DNA of 64,000 nt from Istiophorus platypterus. Lineage: Eukaryota > Chordata > Actinopteri > Istiophoriformes > Istiophoridae. Shown piece after piece: positions 43,789 through 54,883 of this stretch (the stretch's first letter is position 1; every line of letters begins with the position of its first letter). Made by a program: the position numbers and the translations under genes. The stretch spans positions 20,039,195 through 20,103,194 of the forward strand of contig CM029129.1 in NCBI GenBank assembly GCA_016859345.1, given 5' to 3'. The notes beneath the pieces were generated by a model. It saw only the letters and a list, made by a program, of their open reading frames with translations, did not search any database and was not told where the DNA came from.

Positions 43789-46154
43789 ATCCTTCCATTG
43801 CCAACTGTAGCCACTGTCTTGATGTTAGACACCCCCTCCCAAAAAAAAAAAAAAAAAAAAACCTCTCTTGGTGTTGCCCGTCTTTTTCTATCCCTCGCCT
43901 TCAAAAAAAAAAAAGAAGGAAAAAAGCATCTCAATTCCTTTTTTTTCTTAAAGCAGTTTCACCAGAAATAAGAAGGTGACTCGCCACCTGACGTCAGTGC
44001 CAGACCGCATGACAATAAAATGCTTGATCTGTACCAAGGTGTGTGTGTGTGTGTGCATGTATGTCTGAGTGCATTCCACATGATGTAGCCCCCTGTGTTA
44101 AGTCTTTAATCGATACATCTCCCTATCCTGACAGTAGGGACAGAGCCCAGATCTGAGATCAGAGCGATGGCGGTGTAAATCTTTACGGTTCAACCGGAGC
44201 CTTTTAAAGCTTGTCTATAATTGGGCTTCAGCCAGCAGCTGCCTCAGCTGCGGCTATCACCGTGGGCCACGGTCAAAGAACCAGCTCCTCGGGGGCATAA
44301 ACAAACACTGCACCTCCAATAAGGGGCAAAAAAGAAAAACAAAAACCAAAAAAAAAGCACCTGTGTGAGGATAAAAAGGGAGAGACGATGTGGCAGCCAG
44401 ACTTGAATAAGCCCTCTGCTGCTGTCTGCGGTTGAGGTATTTCTTGGAGAGGTGTTTTTGTTGAGTGAGGCTTTTTCTGTGCTATTGGATTATTACACCA
44501 ACATGTACTGTACCCTCTGAGTGCAAGCTGGGGAGACTTAGCTCACTGAGTGATTTCAAATAGAGGGTAATCCACTGCCATGTAATAGATGCTTTGTTGC
44601 CGGGCTGCTTTCAGGAAGCAGGAGAAAATGCTTGCACAGTTTTACAGGTTAGGACCATAAGCCTGCTGCTGATTTAGTTTTAGTTACTTTATTTCAGGTT
44701 AGAGGTGATAGACTGTAACTTGAGAGCAGATATGAGACAATGGAGCAAATATCTGACGACCTCCTTGAATTACACACATAGCTGTTCATCATTTTTACAA
44801 ACCGTAAGAAACTCCCTCGTTTTCTTTACGGCGAGACGCTTCCTGAAGCTGAACAGAGGAAACTACCAAATAGCTTTAAAATAAAAGGGGACGCACACAC
44901 AGTTCCGCATGCTCTGCTATATCGGGTGTCTCTGTACATGGGCGAGAGAACATTCTGATTCTCTAGCACAGGTGAAGTCGGCTTTGGTCAAAACGCACTG
45001 ATGTCGCACGGAATTAAAGTCACGCAGACTCTAATTCGTGGCTCCAAGGATGTGGAAAGAAAGGAAAAACAATTTTCCTCAACATTTTTTTTTTTTGTGT
45101 GTGTGTGCTTTTCAGTTAGCCGCTAAATGGGACGGTTTTCCATGCTATGTGTGACAACAGTTGCCTCTAGATGATCATAACAGTTGCCATCACGGGGCCT
45201 GTGTTGCCTCTGATGAGTGCTTCACAGTTGGACGTTGGTGCTGTTTGATGGTAGCGGTAGCCACTGTGGTCACAAAATAGACCTATTTGACTGAAACCCC
45301 TGATAATATTCTCTGACCACCAGCGGCACCATTGAAATCCATTTATTTCCTACAGAGCCCAAACAAACAACAAAAAAAAATGTTTTATGTAGATTCTCTG
45401 CAAATCCGGGAAAGGTTTTTCAAAGCCGAATTTTTTTTTTTTCCCCCCAGACAGGTATTAATTTTTTCATCTTAAATTGCTAGCTAGCTCCGCTGCCTCA
45501 CCAAATCACCGGGAGTTTACGGCAGCCACTATCAGAAGAAAAAACCAGAGAGATTTGACTGTTAAATCACCTGCCTGTAGCTGTCATAAAATAAAAAATG
45601 ATAAAAAAAAGAAAACAAAAAAATCCCTACAGGCGTCTGAGGTGTTGATTTGACTACCACTTGTGAAAATCTTTGTATTTAAATGGAGCCACAGAAACCC
45701 AGTTTAGGCAAAGAGGGCGGGGCCTGGGGGGAAACTGGGGGGGGAATTACCACAGCTGGGTTGAGACACCTGCCAATCAAGGAAACATGCAGTAAAACTT
45801 TTGCTTAAGCCTCGGTAACTTCTCTGTGGAGAGATTATTCTCAAAATTGCAACGCAGCAGATCCCTTTTCCACTGCTCAAGAGATAAACTAGGATTTTTT
45901 TTTTTTCTTTTTTTTTATTTATGAAATCTTGTGCAGGTAGAGATTTTCTTAAGCCAAGCTTTTCTTGTACTCGGTCTTAATCCACCTACACAACTAGTTG
46001 CCATCATGGTGGTCACTTGAACCCGGCTACGCTGCTGCTCATGGTATGAATGTGTAGTAGAAACTAGTGGTTAATGGTTGATAGTGTCCAAGCCAGGCAG
46101 GTGTCAACGTGGAGGGAATCAACTTGTATGCCTTCCCCAGGCCTCATGTGCAGG
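43789..46154. other. Intron interior, poly-A and short TG tracts
   Basis: Poly-A at 43841-43861, A/AAAG near 43905-43925 and TG at 44039-44056. No coding exon, RNA gene or transposon end recognised. Several mono-nucleotide T runs lie near 45085-45096, 45430-45442 and 45897-45918. Confidence 0.55.
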
Positions 46155-46225
46155 GTGTATATTATATATATTATATACATTATATATATATATACACATA
46201 TATATATATATATATATATATGTAC

Positions 46226-46277
<52 letters not shown>

Positions 46278-46280
46278 ATA
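46155..46280 (+). repeat. Compound (TA)n/(TG)n microsatellite
   Basis: Interrupted TATATA blocks (about 46157-46220, with ACAT and ACACAT breaks) are followed by pure TG (about 46230-46271) and TATGTGCATAC. AT-rich cruciform-prone sequence is joined to Z-prone TG. Confidence 0.93.
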
Positions 46281-46499
46281 CATCGTTATCACCTGCAACA
46301 AACGCTATGGCCCGCTATCTGGGCTCAATCTGCTCTTGGTTTACTGAGGAGGAGTGCCAAGGGTTATCTGTCCCTCTCTGATATGCACAGATAAGAGCCT
46401 TGGGCCCGCTGTTTAAACACCTGGGGCCCGGGGTATTAGAGCGCCCTCCGTCCCCCTTTGCCACAAAAAAGGAGAGGAAATGGAAGAGTGAGCGCTGGC

Positions 46500-46500
<1 letters not shown>

Positions 46501-46547
<47 letters not shown>
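46501..46547 (+). repeat. (GCT)n trinucleotide tract, ~16 units
   Basis: A pure CTG/GCT run on the plus strand, so CAG on the zbtb16 sense strand. It lies in intron sequence and no supported gene crosses it. CTG/CAG tracts form hairpins and are length-unstable in many genomes (established knowledge). Confidence 0.97.
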
Positions 46548-49500
46548 AACGGACAAGGGGAATGCATATGAAAACTAATACGGGAGTGTGTGCGCATGCA
46601 GAGGTTAATGCAGGGAGTGATTACCCCCCCCCAATACTTTCATCTATAATAAAAGAAAAAATTAAAATGAGCAAAAAAGAGAGGTGAGGCAGGGGAATCA
46701 TTGACTTATCTCATTCATGCACCCCCCCCTGCCCCCTCCAAAAAAAAAACAAAAAAAACCTTGTCTGCTCTAAGAAAAGACAGAGTTAAAGCATTGATGG
46801 TTTTCAGTAATGTTTAACGGCTATATGTTGGAAAAGCTCTCCTTTAAAATAGGCTCTTTTTTCACTTATGTGATGTACATTACTGCGAGGGTCAGTCATT
46901 TGCATGAGAATGGACGATTAAGTGAAAGAGATAAACCCAAGGCTAGTTCCAGTGAATTGGATGCTGTGTTTGGAATACCAAGCAGTAGAGGTTTTTTTTT
47001 TTTCTTTTTTCTTTTTTTCTCTTTCCCCTGCCTCTGCAGAATTAGCCCCCTGCATCATGCATTTATTTTCCCAATTATCACTCAGGCCTTTCCTGTGTTA
47101 ATTATTTTCTCGGTGCAAGGGTTACTAAAATATTGCTGTAATCCTGTCTCCCTGAAGCTGCAACAACGCTCACCCTGGGCTTCCTTTAAGAAATAAATCT
47201 AGGCTTGTCAGCGGGGAAGTGGGTTGGGGTGGGGCTGCTGGAGCAGTGACACAGAGGGGGGAAGCTGTGGTCAGACGGGGGATTCACTCTGACCCAGTGG
47301 ACCGGACCTCGGGCACCTATAAAAGTGTGGCCCTTCATTTAGTTCCATACATTTCTATGGAAAGTTACTTCAACATATGGCTGTACATCATTTGAAAATT
47401 TACATTTCTAGTGCCAACACGATACCTGAGTTTCATTACAGATACCGAAACAAATACATTTTAAATAATTTACTTTAAGGTTCTCAAATATTAAATGTTG
47501 TCTGATATAGACAGCAAGACGAGAATTTTGCCCTACACGAAAAAACACTGATTTGATTGAGGAGCTTTCTGATCAAAAAATGAAGAACTTAATCAAACTA
47601 AGAAATTGCAACCTGCTTCTAGGTAGCAAATGCTTTGCCTAAACACCTTATCAGCATGTGCTTCTTCAATCTCACGGGTGACGCCTCACAGGCCACTTGT
47701 TGAGCCAACGCACAACGAGCCCAGTCTGGGTGGGTGTTTTTTATGATATAATCCAGGGCACAGAGGAATGAAAGGGAGCACAGACTGAATTTATACAGGA
47801 AGCGGGTACTTTCGGGCGCATTCGTTTTAACATAGACGCACGCACACAGACACCTCACACCAGTGACCTGCGCCCGCATCTGGAAACAATTACACTCATG
47901 TTTGACTTGACCTGTGTGCACTACGTGAACTCTGCCTTTTTTTTTTTTTTTTTTTTTATGTGTTCGTTGCAGAGGCAGCGGTGACCCTGACACAGCGGCG
48001 GTGGGGAAATGATGTGTAATTAGTCAGAGGGAACACGACTCCGCTCGTCTGAAATAAAACATCTTGCATTCACATCAAAAGAGTCTTGCACCTTTGACGC
48101 GCTATACGCAGAGGAAAAAAAACAAAAAAACAAAAAAAAACGAACGGACTTGATATGCTATCAAATGACCCACATTGGAATTTGTGAGGACACGAGGAGC
48201 GTCTGCATTATCAAGCATCTCAGGGTTGCACAGCAGACCTTTCATGTTGCGGATGGCAAAGCAGACAGCGGATGATGCAATGTTTGATTTCTACACTTCA
48301 GGAGGCTGTCAGGACAGCGCGTACAATATTAAACAGTGTCGTGTCGGTGTATCAACCAGTCTAAATTAACCCATTAGTATGCTACGGGCTGAAGCGGGAA
48401 GATCAATGCATGAAACAGTTTGGAAATCTCCTTTGATACAAGATTTCCCAGCTTGAGCGAATTGATGAAATTCCTCTTGAAACACAGGCAACCATTTCAC
48501 ACGCCAGACTTTTCTCAAGACAGACACTAGTGTAGCCTGTCCTTTAAAACACCCAGGCTACATTAATACACCAAATGCACAGAAGCTATATGCATTTTTA
48601 AAGCTGTTCTTAAAGCCTGCTTAGCAAGAACTCAAGCTCCAAATTCACCTCTACAGCAGCTGTGTTTTTTTTTATTTTAAGACTCAAAGTGTCAGTCCAT
48701 GCAGTAATTCCTCTTCCTATTCAATGAATAATGAGCACTCATCATGCATACCACACAAATCTGTACACTTTAAGAAGTAACTTTTCAACACCACAAAATA
48801 CGGATTAACTGACTTGCCGTAACTGACCACCCATATGCAGAGAAATGGAGTAAAAACGACAATAACTTAGTGTGAGACTGCAAACAAAGACATCCTCTCT
48901 TTGGGGTAATAGCTATTCTGTAATATTTAATATTTTCTAAAGACAACGCTGAGACAGATTTAAAAAAAAAAAATGAAAAGAAAAAAAAAAGAGGAGCTTT
49001 GGAATCAGTCCAGCTCTTAGCCACGCATACCAAGATACTGGCTACAGCATGTGGGGATGGGTGATGGGGTTCAAATCCTCAAGTGAACTTTAACCACTGT
49101 GCATTCCTATTGATTTAAGCAAACATTACAAGGTGAGAAGGTGGCCCTCAAGGTAAGAAATGGCCTCCTGCCACAAAAAAAAACCCCAAAACACACACGC
49201 ACTGACTGTGCAAATATCCACAAAAGGGGTGATGCAAGTACATTTCACAAGGCTGATAAAAGTTGATAAAAAGTGATAAAAAGTATACACAATTACAAGT
49301 CATATACTGAACTATGACATGAAATGCGTGGGGAGTTTTGAAAAAAGTCTGAAGGCAAGGTAAGTTTCAGTTTTCTGTTTGAAGTTTCCTGGCGCTGCGA
49401 TTCATTTTTATGCTCTGATTGAAATAGCGCTTTGCTGGTTTACTACCACTCCCCTGTCGTAGGACTACCTCTTTGCCTCAGAGCCCAGGTTTAGTGCTAA

Positions 49501-50211
49501 TTTCCCTGGCCTGACCCGTTTACTACAGTTATCCAGCCAATACAGAGCGCCCCCCACCTCACCCATGAGAACGAGGAGGGGAGTTGTGTCCAAGATGAAG
49601 GGGTACCACTTTGGTTAGTGTGTGATAGCTGCCACCCATATCTTGTAAGATGAGACTAATTGTCTTGGACAACACTGCTTCAGCGGGTCACCAGGCCAGA
49701 CTCGGCAGCGACCGGATAGGGGTGGATCTCTGGGCCTGAGCTGCCAGCAACACAGAACTAAGGCTTGTGTCCATCAAAAGCATGCCACTTACTCATATAC
49801 AATGTAAATGATGCACAGGTTAGCTGTCATAACCACAGACATTAAGAAAAGAACAATATTAGCTTTAGAAAACAACTAATTGCTATACTATATGCATCTT
49901 TTTTTATTCTCAAATCCAAAAACGGGTGACTTAAAACTGGGGAAGGTTTATAAATGAGTTCCCTGTTAACCGTGGCAATCATGTAAGTCATGTATATTTA
50001 GTAAGGTGTGTGGAAATTCTGAGGCCAAATGACTTAAGAATTTCACTTTCACTGTAGTACGTGAAGGAAACTGCCTAAGAAATCTTGCATAAGCCATTCA
50101 AATGTGATTCATTGAAATAGGGGGAAAAAAAAAACATTCTGCTGAAAGGATGACAAGTACCATAAGTTTCAAGGCCAAAACAATTAGCAAGCGGCGAATC
50201 AGAAGAAAACT
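46548..50211. other. Intron sequence flanking the coding exon on its 3' side
   Basis: Poly-pyrimidine and poly-T runs (46991-47020, 47937-47957), poly-A (48117-48140, 48961-48973), and a short near-repeat of GATAAAAAGT units at about 49255-49285. No exon recognised. The 128-codon plus frame at 46810-47196 is T-rich and without a domain. Confidence 0.55.
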
Positions 50212-50225
50212 CGTCTTACCTGTGC
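50212..50225 (-). other. zbtb16: zbtb16 exon 2 splice donor
   Basis: The coding frame reads GAG CAG CAC AG and then GTAAGA on the minus strand, so the exon ends at 50220 and the intron begins at 50219. Reading through gives Arg followed at once by a stop (TAA, 50218-50216), so an unspliced transcript would truncate the protein within the first zinc finger. From my memory of the human protein, the equivalent EQHRKLH junction also falls at this Arg. Confidence 0.93.
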
Positions 50226-51457
50226 TGCTCCACAGCTTCGTTATCCGGCAGCTCTGCACCACAAACATTGCAGCGTTCATGCTGGTTCCTGCCGTCGGGT
50301 TTCATGCCCACTGCCAGCTCCCCGAGCTTACTGAAGAATTCTCTCTGGATGAAACTCTGAGGCAGGAGTCCCCCGTAGGCACTGAAGTCCATAGACATAG
50401 CCAGGGCCGGGGACATGGGGAGAGCGGAGGCCATGGATGCCGGCATTGACATGATGGCATCTGATTTATGATTGACGGGCAGGGCATACAGCGAGGCCAG
50501 GTGCTTCTCTGTCATCCCGGCCATTGCTTCTAGCCCCATCTGGCTGACTTCAGCTTGATGCTCACCCATGCCTTCATCACGGACATAATGCAGCTCGCGG
50601 GCGCTGGTGATTACGCTGCTCCTGGTCGGTGTTCCGGGGCCGTCGCGGTTCCTGTCCTCCCCGCTTCGCTCCCCGTTGCTGGAGGCGCTCGACTCCATGT
50701 TCTGGGGGCTGTCATGGCCATTGCCGCCCATGTCGACTTGCATCATTTCAGTCTTGATCTCGGTCATCAAGTGGTGGGAGTTGCCATGGACAAGTTGTTC
50801 GCCGCCGAAGCCCTGCTGGAGCAGAGTCTGGCCGATGCTCATCAGGCTGTCCACGGCAGCTTTGGTGGGGCTCAGGGTGGAGACACCGAAGGAGGTGGAG
50901 ACCGAGGGACTCTGGTCCACCATGCCAGACATGGTGGATACCTGCTGGGTACCTGACAGATAGGGACTCTCCATGGAATGCTGTTTAGAGTTCTTGGCGC
51001 CATTGTGGCCTTTGCGTTCTTCATCCTCTTCTGTGCTCCCATCATTAACATTGACTTCCACGTCATTCTCATCCGAGGACTGGATTGTCTCCAGGATCTT
51101 GAGGCATTGCTCTTCCAAGTACTCAATTTCCAGGATCTCTGCTGCATACAGGAGGTCATCTAAGTCCTCCACCTTGGCCTGTAGCGTGGCAGTGTAAGCG
51201 TACTCCAAAATTTGCTGAAAAGTCTTTGGTGAAAGAAAGTCCAGGGTGTAATGCTGGCTGCTGCGGTGGAAGAGGATCTCAAACATTTTGCTGGTGCAGG
51301 CGAGCACAGTCCGGTGAGCGTGGAACTCCTGGCTGTCTACCATGATGACTACATCACACAGAGTCCCTGCCAGACGCATCTGGTTGGCCTTCTGCAGCAG
51401 GGCAGTGGGGTGGTTGGGGTTCTGGAGCTGGATCATACCCATTTTAGTTAAATCCAT
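50220..51457 (-). CDS. zbtb16: PLZF transcription factor, first coding exon (3' partial)
   Basis: This exon encodes residues 1-412 plus two bases of codon 413 of the BTB/POZ zinc-finger protein PLZF, a nuclear sequence-specific repressor that recruits NCoR/SMRT-HDAC corepressors and acts in limb and axial patterning, stem cells and innate lymphocytes (family knowledge). The sequence shows a BTB domain at about residues 20-125, with the charged-pocket residues Asp35 and Arg49 at the same numbers as in human PLZF. An acidic stretch follows (129-149), then conserved linker blocks, including an IKTE sumoylation consensus (Lys235, equivalent to human Lys242) and GPGTPTRSSVITSARELHY. The first C2H2 finger has Cys396, Cys399 and His412; its last His must come from the next exon. 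The ATG at 51457-51455 (MDLTKMG) is chosen because it matches the known N-terminus, has A at -3 and G at +4, and has an in-frame TGA at 51487-51485 upstream. The frame is also open to a GTG at 51475. Human PLZF is 673 residues, so about 260 are missing here. The paralogue (a or b) is not settled. Confidence 0.97.
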
Positions 51458-51550
51458 TATGTCGATGCAATCCACGAGGACGACTCATGAGGCTTGCCTT
51501 CCCCGCTCAGCAGTGTTTTTTAGCTTTTATCTTTGTAAACAAGACGAAAC
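51458..51550 (-). other. zbtb16: zbtb16 5'UTR part of exon 2 with splice acceptor
   Basis: Reading the minus strand, a pyrimidine-rich run ending TTTCTCCTTCTAG (AG at 51552-51551) precedes GTTTCG, a textbook acceptor. The 93 bases from 51550 to the start codon are therefore the 5'UTR portion of the coding exon. An in-frame TGA at 51487-51485 ends any upstream extension. The exact acceptor is inferred from consensus only. Confidence 0.8.
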
Positions 51551-52184
51551 CTAGAAGGAGAAACAGAATGGAAGAAACAAAATCAGTTATCGATGCAACA
51601 ACAAACATGTTTTGCAGACCAAATCAAATTATTCTTTACATTTACAAATCCAACAATTGCTATCCCGATTTTTTTTCAGAAAAAAATGAATGAATGAATG
51701 ATCTCTTTTAATGGAATTTGCCATTAAATTTATTCAAAGTAAACCACTATTTATTTTGTAAATGGCATGTGTGAAGTCGGTGGATTTTTCAAATTGCAAA
51801 TATCCTGCAGGGATTGGCAAACACTCTGTGCAGTGGCACTGTTCTTGAAAAATAAATAAATAAATCAGTGGATAGTATTGACTGTAGATTTCTGAGGGGA
51901 GACAATTTGTGAGCCATCCGACAGGCCCCCCCTGCATACCAATCAGTCCAACATATGTTATGTTAAAAAGATGTCTTCATTCGGTTATCTGATGGGGGGT
52001 TATACACTACTTAAAACAAGTGTGAACTGTGGGGGTTTTCTTCACTGCTGCTTGGCTCACAAAGACCGTCACTAGCCTTTCTGAAATTAAATAGCATCTT
52101 ACTCAGTATTCCCATCACAGACGGGAGCAGAGAGCAGTGGCCAGAAATGGGTGGAAAAAGGAAAGCAGGATGAGGTGCGCGCGT

Positions 52185-52185
<1 letters not shown>

Positions 52186-52250
<65 letters not shown>
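52186..52250 (+). repeat. (CA)n microsatellite, ~32 units
   Basis: Pure CA dinucleotides on the plus strand, flanked by GCGCGTG on the left and TTGCGC on the right, in zbtb16 intron 1. Confidence 0.97.
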
Positions 52251-52254
<4 letters not shown>

Positions 52255-52314
52255 GCAAGCAACAGACACCCCCCCCCCGCTCTGCTCTCAGTCACTAATG
52301 TCGAAAAATCCCAA

Positions 52315-52645
52315 ATGATTGATTTGTCTCTGTGACTGCTGTTAACTTAATTATTCACAGTTAACAGGGCAACGTGTTGCTCCACCTCATATCTGGCCCA
52401 CATCATACTCTGACATGCACTAAAAGTAATGAAGAAAGGCTTCAATTAAATAAAGAGTCTCGCTGCTACATGCACTTTAAAATGAATGATCATCTGTGTG
52501 ACTCCTGTTAACATGATCATTCAACTTAACAGGGTAATATGTTTCTCCGCCCCATATTACGACCTGCACTAAAGTAATTCTCTCTTCATTATTCTGATTG
52601 AATAACTAGTCTTGGCACTACATGTACCATATTATAAATGAATGA
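52315..52645 (+). repeat. Diverged tandem duplication, ~171-bp unit
   Basis: Two successive segments (52315-52485 and 52486 to about 52645) share landmarks in the same order: CTGTTAAC, AACAGGG, a CTCC..C.CATAT block, GCACTAAAAGTAAT versus GCACTAAAGTAAT, and CTACATG followed by an AAATGA end. They differ by many substitutions and small gaps, so the duplication is old. No coding frame is present, and it lies between zbtb16 exon 2 and the putative promoter. Confidence 0.65.
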
Positions 52646-52692
52646 ATTATGAATGAATGAATGGATGATTGAATGAATGAATGAATGAATGA
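52636..52692 (+). repeat. (GAAT)n imperfect tetranucleotide repeat
   Basis: GAAT/GAATGA units with a few substitutions, directly following the second copy of the diverged 171-bp duplication. A smaller GAAT run occurs near 51686-51702. Confidence 0.85.
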
Positions 52693-53175
52693 CCACCAGC
52701 CAAGTGCTTCCATTGACCCACATTCTGGACAAGCCCATTGATAGCCAATTTTTGTCAACTCAATCTCCATACATCAGGTTTATAGTCACAAATCTTCTCC
52801 AGCTTATTTAGTTCCGTTTACGTCAATTTAATTTTTTTTTTTCATTTTTAAATTTCAGCAAAATTCATTTCTATTTCTAGAATTCTTCAATGTCATTAAA
52901 AAAAAAATCTTTTTCTTTTTTTTTTTACCAAAACACAAAGAAAAAAAAAAAAACAAAGAGAAGTTTCTGAGCATTTCTTTTTCCTTCCCCACAGCCTGAA
53001 ACAATACATGCACAGACACAGGAAAGAAAAGGAGGAAATATCACCAGCCCTTCCAAGATAGACGACCACTTTTTTTTTAACAAACAAACTAATCAATCAA
53101 TAGCTTCCAGATATGCAAGCTCACAATATTCTCAGCGTAGAACATGCAGACCAGAACATGCAGAAGGTAAATGGT

Positions 53176-53220
53176 TACATATATATATATATATACACAC
53201 ACACACATATATATATATAA
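53176..53220. repeat. (TA)n-(CA)n-(TA)n compound microsatellite
   Basis: An alternating TA tract, an ACAC segment and another TA tract occur within about 45 bases of intron 1. It is a simple repeat with a near-symmetric layout. Confidence 0.9.
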
Positions 53221-54397
53221 AACCCTGCTGGCTTGTGGGTCACTGGACAGTTTGTCTTTTCGGCACACTGACAAGATCGATAGAGGATAGGTAACGATGA
53301 AACCACGGGTTCCCGTTTAACCGAGCTCAGCCTCTCAGCCAGCCAACAGAGGTCATACCTAAAAAACGCCCGACATTATCTTTATTACAGGTCTGCCAAT
53401 AGCTGCGATTTATGGCCCCGTCGGTGATCGATGCTTGTTGCGCTCTGTGGGCCATCAAGCAGGCTGAGACTTCCCCGATGCGAAGTTGCTGTTCGGGGGG
53501 ACTTTTATCACGCCTCTTAGCTCTCTATTATAGATATATACATTTATATATAAATCACAATAAAAGGCACGCTGCCTGCGTGCGTCTAGACGGTGTTAAT
53601 ATTGGCCAGACGCGCACCAGACAAATTATACACAGCGCGTAAGCATTATGCAAAATAATTAAAAAAAAAAAAAAACCCACCATCTACATTAAGTACATTA
53701 AGCCAGGAGAGTTTTTTTCCTCCCGACCCCGGAGGACAATATAGACAATAACCACATTAGGGGCCGACTTCGCAGGAAAAAAAAAGGCAGCATAATCAAT
53801 CTGATCACGAGTTGTCTGCCGTAGCGCGCCTTGGCGACCCAGCCACAACAAGAATAAACAGCGTTCAATATTCCAGACCATGAGCCACACTGACAGACGG
53901 GAATGAGGAGGAAGCAAAAGAAAGAAAAGCGTCGCCGAGCTAGGGGATGGGGGGGGGGTGTGTAATCAAGACACATCCAGCGTGCTTACATCAACAACAA
54001 ATACATTTTTTAAAAAAGTAGACACGAGACAGAGACGAGAGAGCTGCCGGGGTCTCTCTCTCCCTCCCTCTCCCCGATTCGAGGCAGCTCTCCCCCTCTG
54101 ATCAGCGCACAGGTGGACTTTGTTTGAGGCGGGATGAGATACTCAAATCACCGGGCTTTGTTACAATTAGCGAGAGAGGTGACGATCCACGGTGGAGGTT
54201 GGGAGGAGGGGGGGGGGCAGAAAACAACAACAAAAAAAAAGATTATTGAGAGGAAAAAGAGAGAAGGACAAAAAAAAGTGAAAGAGGGGAAGACAGAGAT
54301 CAGACAGTCTCGATAACAAATCAATTTGCCATTGCATCTGTTACCAGTTTTCCCCCACCTTTCTCAGTGCGCTGCGCGTGCGACCGCAAAGCCGATT

Positions 54398-54540
54398 ATT
54401 GGTAACCAATCAAACATCCAGTTGCCTGTCAATCAAATTGCGGTCTGACTGTACACACGGTGGGGGGAATTGGATTTTGGGGGGGCTTGTTTCAGACCAA
54501 TGTCTCCGGTCCTCATCATGATGTCATCACGGCTAAATAA
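54398..54540 (+). promoter_or_regulatory. Compact promoter-like block pointing away from zbtb16
   Basis: In plus-strand order the block holds an inverted CCAAT pair (ATTGGTAACCAAT, 54398-54410), CTGTCAATCA (54426-54435, reverse complement TGATTGACAG, the PBX/MEIS DECA consensus), ATTGG (54469-54473), CCAAT (54497-54501), the ATF/CRE-like palindrome TGATGTCATCA (54519-54529) and CTAAATAA (54533-54540), which is TATA-like. CCAAT boxes, then a CRE, then a TATA-like element is a canonical core promoter order for the plus strand. It would start transcription near 54565-54575, antisense to zbtb16 exon 1. A donor-like CCGGTAAAGT follows (GT at 54678-54679). It could instead be an intron 1 enhancer of zbtb16. 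Confidence 0.4.
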
Positions 54541-54780
54541 GCCACACTGGTGCGTCTAAAGAAGACACAAGGACGAGGGCAAAGAGTGCCGCCGTCTTAC
54601 ACCAAAAAAAAGGACGAAAAAGATGCATAATTTCCACCAGAAAGAAAAGAAAAAACGAGCGAACGCGATTTCTCCCGGTAAAGTCACATGGAGCGAGGCG
54701 TCATATGTTGTCTGGCTCCCGGTGAAAACAGCCAGACCTCACGTCCTCTGGCTGCGATCTCCAGCATACTAAACCAGACC

Positions 54781-54883
54781 GAGGGAGAGAGAGAGAGAGA
54801 GAGGGAGGGAGAGGGAGAGAGAGAGAGAGGTGGAGGTGGAGGTGGTGGAGGAGGAGGACGTGGTGGTGAGGGGGGGGGGGGGT
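54781..54883 (+). repeat. Purine tract (GA)n/(GGT)n/poly-G near promoter
   Basis: About 100 bases of almost pure purine on the plus strand: GA and GGGA runs, then GGT/GGA triplets, ending in a run of 12 or more G. It can form triplex or G-quadruplex structures and lies about 500 bp inside the putative zbtb16 first intron. The G run is also a likely sequencing-error site. Confidence 0.85.

Noticed and set aside
50555..50963. Plus-strand frames of 118-133 codons opposite the zbtb16 exon
   Set aside because: Shadow frames of a GC-rich conserved coding exon; no independent domain.
51458..51475. N-terminal extension of six residues starting at GTG
   Set aside because: GTG is not a likely eukaryotic start here; the ATG at 51457 has a strong context and matches the known PLZF N-terminus.
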